Of a stretch of 64,000 nucleotides of DNA, positions 25,801 through 37,800 are shown in pieces. A program made the translations under genes and the position numbers. The DNA is from Buxus sempervirens (lineage: Eukaryota > Streptophyta > Magnoliopsida > Buxales > Buxaceae): assembly GCA_947561395.2 (NCBI GenBank), contig OX387195.1, forward strand, positions 317,501-381,500, written 5' to 3'. How positions within the stretch are numbered: position 1 is the first letter of the stretch; every line of letters begins with the position of its first letter. Below the pieces are notes generated by a model. It ran no database searches. It saw only the letters and a list, made by a program, of their open reading frames with translations, and had not been told where the DNA came from.

Positions 25801-28800
25801 TCCAGAGCAAAACAAACAATCGGAACCAAACCATACATAGAATTCTACATCTTAAGGTCTCTTTGGAATTTAACTATAGATCCACCTACCTTCTTTGTAG
25901 AACTCCTTAGAACACAAATTGGTCTCTCTGGATCCTCCTCTTGATTTCACCAAGATCACCAACATTCCTCTTTTTCTCCTTCAGAACAACAATATCCAAA
26001 AGCTCAAGCTATCCCAATGTCTCCATGTCCAAGTCTTAAGCAAAAATCAAACAATTCTAATTTAGCTTTACAATTAGTGTTTATACCAAGTTAAAAATAT
26101 ATATTATTGTTTTATAATAATTATTAAAACTTATAAAATTTCAGTGAACATGTAGATCAGTTCTTCCATTTAACTCATACAAGTAATCTATTATTTAAGG
26201 ATGCTATTTATGTTGAAAACCTACAAAAATGGTTTATCAAAAATTTTGTATTCCTTTTTTAATGGTGTTCAAGATTATTATGTTTTCCATTCAAAGTTTA
26301 GATCTCCCAAATTTTCAATTTCATATGGGAGCAAGAGTGTGTTACATAATGTGGGTTAAGAAGAAAGCTCTAAGTGTTTTTAATATTTTGTCAAACTTGA
26401 GAAGGTGAGACAAGATTACTATTCATTCAGCTTGAATGACGGATGCAAATGAGATATCATGATAGGTTTTATTCTTTCAATTGAACATTGGAAGAGAAAT
26501 TGCCTCCATGCTTGAGGCAAATACTGAATCCTTCTACTAGATTGCTATTTGAATCTTAAAATAATTGCCTTATAAGCCACAAAGTATGATATGGTGTTGA
26601 TATGAAAAGTAAGGAGGGAAAAAATTAAAAAGGAGAGGATGTGTTAATGATACAATGTCGGAGTCATATAAACATCTCTCTTTTGGACTCTATAAATAAA
26701 AACCCAAGTGTGGACTGATTGAGCTCAATAGCAATATGGCATTCCATTTGAAAATAATTATTGAAATGGAGTAAACAATATGGATTTAATTGAATTCTAA
26801 AAGATGTCATGGTTATGTCTCTTGAAGGCATATTTTGTTTGGCATAAAGAGGACATTGAAGCTTTCAGAGTCAAAGAAAGTTTTCAAGCATAATTTCTGG
26901 GTCAATTGCTTACTCAATTGAATAGAATATCCTTGAGATCAAACAGAAGTCATGAATCAATGTAAATGATGAAAGGGAGGCTGTGGTTCCCGTGAAGGTA
27001 GTGGAAAGATATATAATTTGAAAGGTTGAAGGGAGGAATTAAGGATAAATGTGATAGCATGGAATGTCAAGAATTAGGAAGCATAAGTCATAGTCATGAT
27101 GAAAAGCTTATTGTGCAAATCATGCTTGAACTATTGGCCAAAACCATGGTTCACTGGATCGGCCGGTGCTGGTCTATACCGGCTGGTCTATATGGGATTG
27201 GATGGTCCTAGTTTGATTCCTGGTCTGAGATCATCCAATCTTGTGGAAGTTTTAAACTTGGCCAGCAGTGATGGGAAAGATACTAACAGTAGATAATCTC
27301 ATGAAATGCAGATGGCAACTACCAAACAGATGTGTTTTATATAAATCTCAGTCGGAATCCGTAAATCACTTGTTGGTTCATTGTGTGATGGCTCACGTAT
27401 TATGGTATGCCTTCTTATCGAGATTTGGAGTATCATGGGTGCAACCTAAAGATTTGAATCAAGTCCTCCTTTCTTGGAATAAGGGTATATGTGCATATTT
27501 TCTTGAAGTGATGTGGATTTTAACGCCAACAGCAATCCTATGGCCTTTATGGAAGGAAAGGAATAACATAATTTTCAACAACTCCTCAAGAACCCAAAGG
27601 CCTTATTCTAGTTTGCACTCGGCTTTATCCTTTTTTGGGCATCAAGCAAGGACTCATGTAAGGAGCTGGACTTTTAGGATGTATTATTGTGTTAAAACTT
27701 TCAGGGATTTGTAGTGCCTAATCTCCTCTTTCCTGTCCACTCCTGGTGTACATGTATTTCTTCTTGGACTTTTTCATTTTATTTAAGATATCTCTCATTA
27801 TCACCGATAACAAAAAAAAAAAAAAAAGGGTTTAAACTTGGCCGGTCCTAGACTGGACCGTTTGGTCCAGAACGGTACCAGGTGGTACAATCCAGTATCG
27901 TCCGGCCATAGTCGGTCCAATCTGGTCCGTATCCTCTCCAGTCTGGTCCTACTCTGAAAATTCAGAATAAAATAAAAAATATGAAAAAAATAAGAAAAAT
28001 AGGGAAATTTCATAAAAGATTATTACAAATTATATATGATTGATATAACATGTAATAAACAATAAAAATGCGTAATAAAGAGACATGTAAACTCTACTTT
28101 TTTGGTATTGATCCCCAAGAAGGAAGAGCCAAATAATGTTAAAGGATTACTGATCCATTAGTCTGACCACTAGTCTCTATAAGATCATTGCCAAAGTTCT
28201 TTCTATCTAACTTAGCAAGGTGCTAAGTTCTGTAGTCACATATAATCAGTTTGCATTTATTGGTGGCCGTCAAATTCTTGATAGTGTTCTTACGGCCAAC
28301 GAATGCATTGAGGATAGAACCAAAAGAGGGATCCCTGGTATTGTGTGTAAGTTGGACTTAGTGAAGGCCTGGGATAGGGTGGAATAAAAAGCTTTATGGA
28401 ATCAGACCTCATGTGGAAGAGCTTTGGCCCTAGATGGAGGAAGTGGATCAACGGTTGCATTAGAAATGTCTTTTATTCCTTCATTCTCAATGGTCAGGAG
28501 AGAGGTTTCTTCCGCTCCTCTAGAGCTTTACGTCAAGTTTGCCCCCATCTCCCTTGCTTTTTACCCTTGTCGGTGATAGTTTTAGTAGAATCATGTTGAG
28601 GGCTAAGAGTTTGGATCTTATTAGAGGTTTTGAAGTGGGCAGAGACTGTGTCAAGGTATCCCACCTCCAATTTGCATATGATATCATATTATTCTTGAAT
28701 ACGACAGAGGAGTGTATGGAGAGGGTAAAAATGTATTTTGCTCTGCTTTGAGTGGATTTCAGGGTTGAAAATTAACTTGCATAACAGCACCATTTTTGGT

Positions 28801-31800
28801 ATTCAAATTGACCCCGTTCTTCTTCATAGATGTGTTGAGATTCTTGAGTGCCCCATTGTTAACCTCCCTGTTAGATATCTTGGTCTCCCCCTAGGTGATA
28901 ACCCTAGAAAATTGGCTTTTTAGGACCCTGTGTTGGAGATAATTAATTGAAGGCTTGCCCATTGGAAGAAAAATTATGGGTCCCCATGGGGGTAGGGTCA
29001 CCCTGATCCAAGCATCTTTAGCCCACCTCCCTAAATATTTTCTTTCCCTTTTCTAGGCTCCAGAAGATTTTTAAGAGCATTGAAAAAGTCCAGAGAGACT
29101 TTTTGTGGGGTGGGATGGGTCCAAAGAGAGATCACCTTGTTAATTGGGAGAATGCGTGTAAAGAAAAGTCTGAAGGAGGCTTAAATTTGGGCAACACAAT
29201 TACTGGGAACAGGGCCTTTCTTTGTAAGTGGTTGTGGCGGTTTAATGTGGAAACACACAACTTGTAGAGAAGAGTCATTGATAGTAAACATGGGGTCCAT
29301 GAAAATATGTGGGATATTAATCCTAGCGCCAAACCGACGAGAGTTTGCCCTTGGAAAGCTATATCAATGTTGTTTCCTTGCTTCTTTCCTCACATTTGCT
29401 TCTGTGTTCAAAATGGAAATTCAACCTTATTTTGGTCCGATTTATGGTGGGGAGACACCTCTCTCCAAATTTTGTATCCCTAGGCATTTAGAATTGCCCA
29501 TCATAAACAAGCTTTTGTTGCGGATATTCTATCTTCATATGAGGATGGGCTCTCTTGGAACCTTTCTCTTCTCCGTGATCCAAGACCAGTGGATTGTGAG
29601 TAGTTAGCCCATCTTGTTCATACACTAAAGGATGTGATGATTAACCTTGACTATACAAATTCCTGCACTTGGAATCTTGATCCTTCCTGAACTTTCTCTA
29701 CACATTCTTGGGTCTTTCATTTCCATGCTTATAGAGATTGTTTGTTTGCCCTACCTCCTTTTATCTCTCTTTGGAAATCAATTGCTCCTCCTAGGGTGAA
29801 AGTCTTTGTCTGGTTTGCTTTGCTTTACAAAATTAACACATGTGATACGCTTCAAAGGTGAAGATCGTTTGTTGCCTTACCTCCGTACACCTGCGTGTTA
29901 TGCTTTAAGCAAGGAGAATCTATTGATCATATATTTTTACATTGTGAGTTTTCACAATGAATTTGGTGGGACATTATGAGCAGATGCAACATCCAATGGT
30001 GCTTCCTAAGAAAGATTATTCAAATGATGGATCAATGGAGGATTTTCGTGATAGGAAGAAAGGTGAATGCATTGTATAAGATAGTACCTTATGCCATCCT
30101 ATGAGGAGTTTGGAAAGAAAGGAATAGAAGGATTTTTGAAGAAAATAAGGCATCATAGGAGCATGTTAGGGATTCCATTTTGTTGTGGTGTGCTATGTGG
30201 GTTATGACTCTTCCTAAATTTTCTTGTTGCCTCATCTCGCACATTTTGCTGCATTGGCCTATGACTAAGGAGCATTAGTGGATTTGTACATGGTTTGTCG
30301 GGTAGTTTGCTGATGGATGTGTGATTTCTTCTCATACCTCCTTGGGTTTTGATCATTGCGTATGAGCTGAATACGTCATTCCTTATATTGCCTAAATCAG
30401 CCATAGTTGGTATAGGGAGCTTAGTTGTGGAAGGTTGTGGGTGGTTTTGTGCTTATGTTCATCAATCTTTTGGCTTGTTTTTGTTTTTGCTTCTCTTGAT
30501 TTTGGGTCCTTTTCCTATCGTTTTTCTATATTAATATAATTCCATTGGGGGAAAAAACGATATTAGTGTTAAAGCTGTTAACTTAAAATTAGAATTAGTT
30601 GTATAAAATACTAATAATATTATAATATTAATATTAATTTTAATAATAACAGCATTATTAGTTTATTATTAATAACATTAACATAATATTGACATAACCT
30701 TACTAGTAATTTTAGCATAATAGTAATAATATTAAAATAATGTTAATATTAACAATTTAACATATTATTTGCGAATCCCTTTATTATACATTTTTATCGT
30801 TTATTATATATTATATCAATCATTTATATTTAAACAATTTTTTTCTGAATTTTCCCTATTTTTCCTAATTTCTTATTTTATTTTGAATTTTTAGAGCCAG
30901 AACGGATATGGACTAGACTGGATCAGCTATGGACCGGATGGTACAGGATCATACCGCCTCGTACCTTTCTAGACCGGGATTGGCCGATCCATGCCCACAA
31001 CCTCTTTTTTTTTTTTTCTTTTTTTGGGATCGCCTAGGACCAGCCGGTTTGGCCAATCCCGATACTAACAATAATGGCCAAAATTGATACATAATAGTTT
31101 TAAGGCTTTTATATGAAACATAAGTAGTGTTATCAACTGAAGTTGATAGTGTACTAGTGTTTTAGCCGTGGCAGGTTGACAAAATTTCCCCATTTGATCC
31201 CTTAGTGACACGAAATTTTGGGGGACTGGTTATATTGTGAAAATTCCTTGATGCTATCAAAATTTTATTGGCATGTTGCAAAATTGTGCCTCATGCCAAC
31301 AAAATTTTGATGGCATGTTCTTGGCATGAGGGAATATCATGTGTTGCTTGAAATCACCCTTTTAAAGATGATTTTAAGTGTTGGTGACATTTCCCACATA
31401 CCTGAGCCAAAAAAAAAAATTCCAATAGATCTACCTTTTTTTTCGTTACAACAATGTATATACATTTATGAGTATTTTGTGAATATAGAAAGCCCTTGTG
31501 CACATTTGTTGAAGATCTGAAGCATCTTAGAAGCTTGGGGTTCGAGGTAAATTTAGTTTGCTACTCTTTGGAGTTAGTTGACCTCTATTCTTATTTTCAA
31601 TTTGTGTTTCTCTAATTTATGTTAATGGTACCTTGTCATATTACCCTAGATATATGCTAAATCAAACAGAGCCAAATGCCCTATCCCAACTAGTTGTGTT
31701 GGAAACATGAATCATGTTGCTACATCATAATCTATCAAAGACCATATTTTCGGTCAGCGTGTGGGAATTCATATCCTTTCTAACAGACTCCATCCAATTT

Positions 31801-34800
31801 CTTTTGCTATTCCCCTTGCCCTCATAGATCTTTCAATGAATGCTCTCTAATGCCATCTCAGAACTGCCTCTATATGTCTTTGTTTCATGTATCCAAATTC
31901 CAAACTATCTTTACCGGCTCCGCATCATCAACAGCGTGGCTTTTACAGCCATGCTTACAGCATCTATGCTGTGGGGCCACGCGTCCAGGCACCTTAGCAT
32001 GCCTGGCACGTGAGTGCTAATGGGAAGGAAAAAAAAAGGATGCGTAACGACATAGTAAAATGGGAAAAAAAAAGAGAAAAAACCAGAAGATAGGAGCATG
32101 GAGATATCTTTTGAGAGAATAAACTGAAGCTGAGAAAAGGGTAAAAGATAGAGAGTAGTCGTCGGTGGTTGTGTGGGTCACTAGTGCGACTGAATGGGGA
32201 AGAATTAAGGGGCAATTGAAGGAAAGGACAGAAGATTCACTGGACAACTTAAGTAAAATGGAAATGAGAACGGCTGCTCCGACCACTTGAAAAACTAGAG
32301 GAAGGTGCTTAGATTCAAGGCTGTTGTATGAGCAACAGCAAAGGTGATCTTCCTTTGTTTCTGGTTTTCAAAGACCTTTTAAGAGATTATTGCTTCGATT
32401 GAGAAACAACATTGACGCTTCAAATCCTAGCATGTTATCATAAATATAAACACTTAGAAAAGAGCGGTCCAGACCCAATAAAAACCTGCTCTTCTTCCTG
32501 TCGTAACTCATTTTTGGGGTGATTTCAAGCATTAACCTGATAGGCCCCCAATCAGATGTACTTATTTTAGGAAGAATAAGAAAAGGGCCCAGGGGTAAAC
32601 TGAGGTTTTCCAGTAGTAAAGGAGTTGGGGGAATAAATCGGAAGAGAAAAAAAAGGGGGATCATTCAGGTAGTAGTTCTGTCGAGAATCTTCTGAGTTTG
32701 GGAGATAACAGAGGCTCTCGAAATCCTCTTTAGTCTAAATTCTTCTTCTTCTTTCATTCTTACAAATTCAATACAGATTTACAGCACTGATCTATTGACA
32801 GTGCTCATCATTCTTTACAAATCTTTTCTCAATTCATAAAATTCTTTTACTATTTTTTCGATCGTATCTTTTTTGGTATCGGAGCATTTCGATTGGCTGG
32901 GAATGGCAATGAGAATGGAATCAAGGATGGAACAGCTTGAATTGACAGTTGCTGGAGTGTCGACGAGATTACCGGAGATGGATTCAACAATTTCTGAGTT
33001 GAAGAATCAGATGAAGGATGTCGTTGAGAAGATGCACGAGAGTAACAATGGCATTGTGCATCTACATCAGAAATTTGAGGAGGTTATTCATACAATGATG
33101 CGAAATCAGCATGATAAACAGCCCTCCTCTGGCGAGAGTAGTGAGATCCGAACAGCAATTGGAGGTGTAGAGAGTCTTCACGCTTCTAATACGTCTGGAG
33201 CAGCATCGACCGATAAAATGGACACCGATGTAGTGAATAGAAGTCATCAAAAACTTGATTTACCTGTCTTTAATGGAGTCGATCCTGATTCTTGGATCTT
33301 CTGTGCTGAACGATATTTCTCCATGAATCAATTGTCAGATACAGAGTGAGTGGTGGCTGCTAGCGTTTGTATGGAAGGTGTGGCTCTATTGTGGTTCCAG
33401 TGGGAGGATTGCCATAATCCGATTCTTAGTTGGGAGGAGTTGAAGGTGTCTCTTTGTCAACGCTTCGGAAATTCTCATGGCGGTACTTTACATGCTCGAT
33501 TTCTGGTGATCAAACAAGAAGGATCTATTGATGAATATCGAGAACAATTTGAGGTGTTGTCGGATCCTTTGAAAAACTTGGATGCAGAGACATTGGAAGG
33601 GGTCTTCCTCAATGGTCTCAATGAGGAAATTCAAGCGGAGGTTCTCATGATTAACCCGAAGGGGTTGATAGAAATCATGGAGGCCGCTAAACGTGTGGAG
33701 AACAGAAATTTCTTGAAGAAGATTTGTGACAGAGACAAACAAAGACTGCTGTGAGCTGTACCTTCTTATCCGTCACGGTCAGATCAGCGAACTGTATCTT
33801 GGACTTCCAACCGACCAGTACCTGTCGCTGAAAAGAAAAACGGACCTAGATCTTTCAAGAGGTTGTAGGAGGCAGAATTACAAGCCAAACGAGAAAAAGG
33901 ATTATGCTTCTTCCGTTGCAACGAGAAGTATAGCATTGGGCATCGTTGTAAAAGGAAAGATTTGTAGGTCCTCGTTGTGCATGAGGATGAGGAATATGAA
34001 AGTGAAGTTGGTGAAACAAGGGAGGAAAGGGATATTATTGGAGAGGAAAAACCGGTTGCAGGGGTAGAGTTGTTTCTAAATTCAGTTGTGGGACTCACAT
34101 CTCCTAAAATAGTGAAGGTGAAGGGATATTTTGGGGCAAGAGGTGGTAGTCCTAATTGATTGTGGAGTTACTCACAACTTCATTTCCATCAATTTGGTGG
34201 AACGATTGGGGCTTTCAATTATAGCAGTAGCAGGATATGGAGTACTCATGGGTACTGGAGTGGCTGTAAAGGGCAAGGGCATATGTAAGGGAGTGGTGAT
34301 GCAACTGCAAACTCTTACAATTGTGGAGGATTATTTACCATTAGAGCTAGGTGGTTTAGATGTAATTCTAGGGATGCAGTGGCTGGCTTCTCTTGGCACC
34401 ATGCAAATCAACTGGAAGAAGTTAACCATGACAGCACATATGGGAGACAATGTTATCACTTTGTAAGGTGATCCCAGCCTTAGTAAATCCTTGATGTCAC
34501 TGAAATCAATGGTCAGGAATATCAACCAAAAGGGCCAAGGTATTCTTATTGAGCTGAGTAGCTTGCAAGGGGAGTTAAAAGGGGCTAGCCAACAACCTGC
34601 AGCTGATGTCCAAGCCTTGCTAGAACAGTTCGACCACTTATTTCAAGTTCCAAAAGGGCTACCTCCATCACGAGAGAAGGATCATTCTATAGTACTCAAG
34701 AATGGCACTGAACCTATTAATGTGAAGTCGTATTGCTACCTTCACAGCCTCAAAAACGAGATCGAAAGGTTGATTACTGAGATGCTTGCAGCGGGTATTA

Positions 34801-37800
34801 TTCAACCAAGTACCAGCCCNNNNNNNNNNNNNNNNNNNNNNNNNNNNNNNNNNNNNNNNNNNNNNNNNNNNNNNNNNNNNNNNNNNNNNNNNNNNNNNNN
34901 NNNNNNNNNNNNNNNNNNNNNNNNNNNNNNNNNNNNNNNNNNNNNNNNNNNNNNNNNNNNNNNNNNNNNNNNNNNNNNNNNNNNNNNNNNNNNNNNNNNN
35001 NNNNNNNNNNNNNNNNNNNCTTGATAACTCACGTTGCCTCAATTTTTCCCTTGTTTGGCTGACTTGCAGGGCTACGATTGCTTAGGCGAGTGCCTCACGG
35101 TGCGAAGGCATTGCCAGGCTTTTAGATCGTGTCAACATGCTGCCCTATACTCTTCAAATGGTGTAATGTAAAGATTTTATCTTGAGCAGCTTTCCAAAGA
35201 AAAAAGGACACTTAGAGGGGAATGTCACTCTTCAAAATTAACCTTTTTGCAAGGAATGCATAGCCATAAGACACCGAGCATATGTGTGCTGATTTGACTG
35301 AAAAAGTTGATGATTTATCTTTTGACCATACCCGCATATCCTCCTTAGGGGCAATAGAAGTACTGTAAAGGACCTGAAGTAATTCTTCCAACACATCCAC
35401 TTTCCAACCGAATAAATTCCTTCTGATTTAACTCTCTTAGGACAGTATTATATGCTTTTTGCGGTTAATAAAAACCAGATGAAGGTTTCTCTTACGTTCA
35501 CGTGTGATATGTATTTTTGAACTTCATCGATTGTCTAGGTAAGAAGTTCGCCCTAATGGTAGAATTGCTTGGCATAAAGCCAAACTGATTTTCTGATGCT
35601 TTCGTTGTTTTTCATATCCTTCCTCTATCACTCTTTCCCATAATTCATAATATGGCTCATAAACCTACTTTCACAATAATTGGTGCCATTTAAGATGTTG
35701 CATTTGTTCTTGTATATAGGAACCACCATGCTCTTCCTCCAATAAAAGGGGCTGGCCTAGTGTAGGAGGCTCCCGCTATTGTGCATGATCTAGGGAGGGT
35801 TTGATGTATGTAGCCTTACCCTCGCAAGTGGGGAGGCTGTTTCCCTATGACTTGAACCTGCTAGTCGCATTGGCATTTTCCCAATCCTCAAAGTTATCTC
35901 AAATAATTTGGTCAACCATGTTTCACCAATCTCTCCCATTTGCTTCCACATTTCAATTGGAATACCATCTGGCCTTAAAGCATTTCCTACTTCCAGTTTA
36001 GCTAAAACCCTTTCGACTTTACCCTAATCCTACCAATATTTCTTTGCACTCTAATAACCTCATTTATACCCAAAATGAGGTTCTCTATACATTCAATATT
36101 TAATCTTTTTTGAAGATATTCTTCCCATTTTCTTTGGTCTCCTTGTTCTTTACTGAGATTCTTAAATTATCATTCTTAATGCATTTGATTTTATTTAAAT
36201 CTCATTTTCTTCTATCTTATTCTTGCAAGTATATATATGAACTTCTCATCTTCTTTCATGCCTTTCATGTTGTATAAGTTATCATATGCTTGATCTTTTG
36301 TCTCACCTATATCTTATTATTTTATTTTTAAATTTCCATATTTTTCTAAGTCTTCTCAGTGTAAGTGCCATTGGCTCACTCTCTATTGGATTGTCAACTC
36401 CATGACCTTGTGTGTTTGATGTCTAGGATTCCTAGTGGTCTATAGTTGAAAACAAATTGCTCAAGAAGACTTTTCAAGATCATCAAAGGCCTTGCATGGA
36501 TTAAAGACCAAGTATGTCGACAATTACAAGTATAAAACCTAGTTTTGGACCTTAGGAAACCCATAGGTTTGGTTAAAATAGGCTAAAAGACATTGGAACA
36601 TCATTTCTATAAAAAATTACTCAAGACCTGTGCAGGCGATTAACCTCGACAATTAATCATGAGATTTGCGATTAACATCCCAGAGACCCGAGTTTTTGAA
36701 GTTTTCACAGGATTAAGTCTCATAATTAATTGCGAGCTCACGATTAGGTGTCGCAATTAACCCCTCGATTAATTGCGAGTTCACGATTAACAATCCAGAA
36801 AACTTCATGTCTACGTGTTCTCAGGATTAGGTCTCACAATTGATCGTGACCTATCGACGAGGTGCTGTGATTAATCGTGGAAGTTGCGATTAATCGTGCG
36901 ACAGAATTTTTTCCTGGTCTTGCTCTCGGGATTAATCCAATTTGACCATTATATCCTTCATGATTAATCGCCAATATTGTAGATTAATTGTGGCTAGCCG
37001 TCATTGAAACATTACTATAAATATTGGGCTCATTTTAATCGACTAAGACTTTTGAGACCTAGAGACCCCCAAATAGATCTTGCACACTTCCTTGGTAATC
37101 TTGATGAATCATATGCCTCGTTAGCATATTATTGAGCATTCCAAAGCTTCATGATTCATCACTAGTTTCCTTTAGTCTAGGATAGTTGAATAAATCCATC
37201 ATAGATTTGTTAGAATAACCTATCCCAATCTTCTCCGACATTGCTGGTTGCTTGGAACTCACATTGGAAGATCACTCGGCGTGGAGAAAGGGAGATGAAG
37301 TTACTTGGGAGAACACACTCAAGAACTCAAGCTTAAAGGAGAAACATTACTCTTAAAATTCCAAGTTTCATCTTTTGTTTTGTGTGTAAGGGTTGTTGGT
37401 GAGGCCTGTAAAACCATTGTGTTTAGGTTAGAAGTTTTACTAAGTACAAAAACTTCTCTTGTCAAGGTTTTGGGTTAACCTAGAAAACCCCATCCTCAGT
37501 GGAACCCAAGAGCACAAGAGTGTGGTCTTGGGAGTGGATTATGTCAATGGTTTGACCAAACCGCTATAAAATCTTGTGTCTATTTCTCTATTGATTTGCA
37601 TAACCTTCAATATCAGACAAGATTTTACTTCCACCATATTATTTGTTTAACATGCTATGCTAGCTATATGATGGTATATTCAAAAAGCATGATGAACATG
37701 TTCATGGATCTTGCATATTAGAATTGAAATATTGTTGTTGTGAAATATATGCAAAGCATGCTTAGGATTACCTAGGATCGATTATTATTTGTTGTAATTA

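Larger units (their letters stand above)
27144..31074. mobile_element. Long-TIR, Mutator-like element with two LINE insertions
   Basis: Left arm 27144-27250 plus 27844-28085 and right arm about 30770-31074 are long inverted repeats. Both contain GGTCC/CCGG-rich segments followed by an AT-rich block; 27957-28080 aligns well with the reverse of 30776-30894. Candidate 9-bp TSD TGGCCAAAA at 27135-27143 and 31075-31083 fits the Mutator superfamily. No transposase is seen. One LINE lies in the left arm (27264-27830) and a larger one in the centre (about 28090-30555). Without them the element is about 0.9 kb. Confidence 0.65.

Noticed and set aside
29245..29607. 120-codon frame as a host gene
   Set aside because: Sits in the decayed C-terminal part of a LINE and is not the frame of the recognisable LINE motifs.
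34491..35085. Long frames running through the N run
   Set aside because: N bases translate as unknown; only the part before 34820 is real (gypsy RT start).
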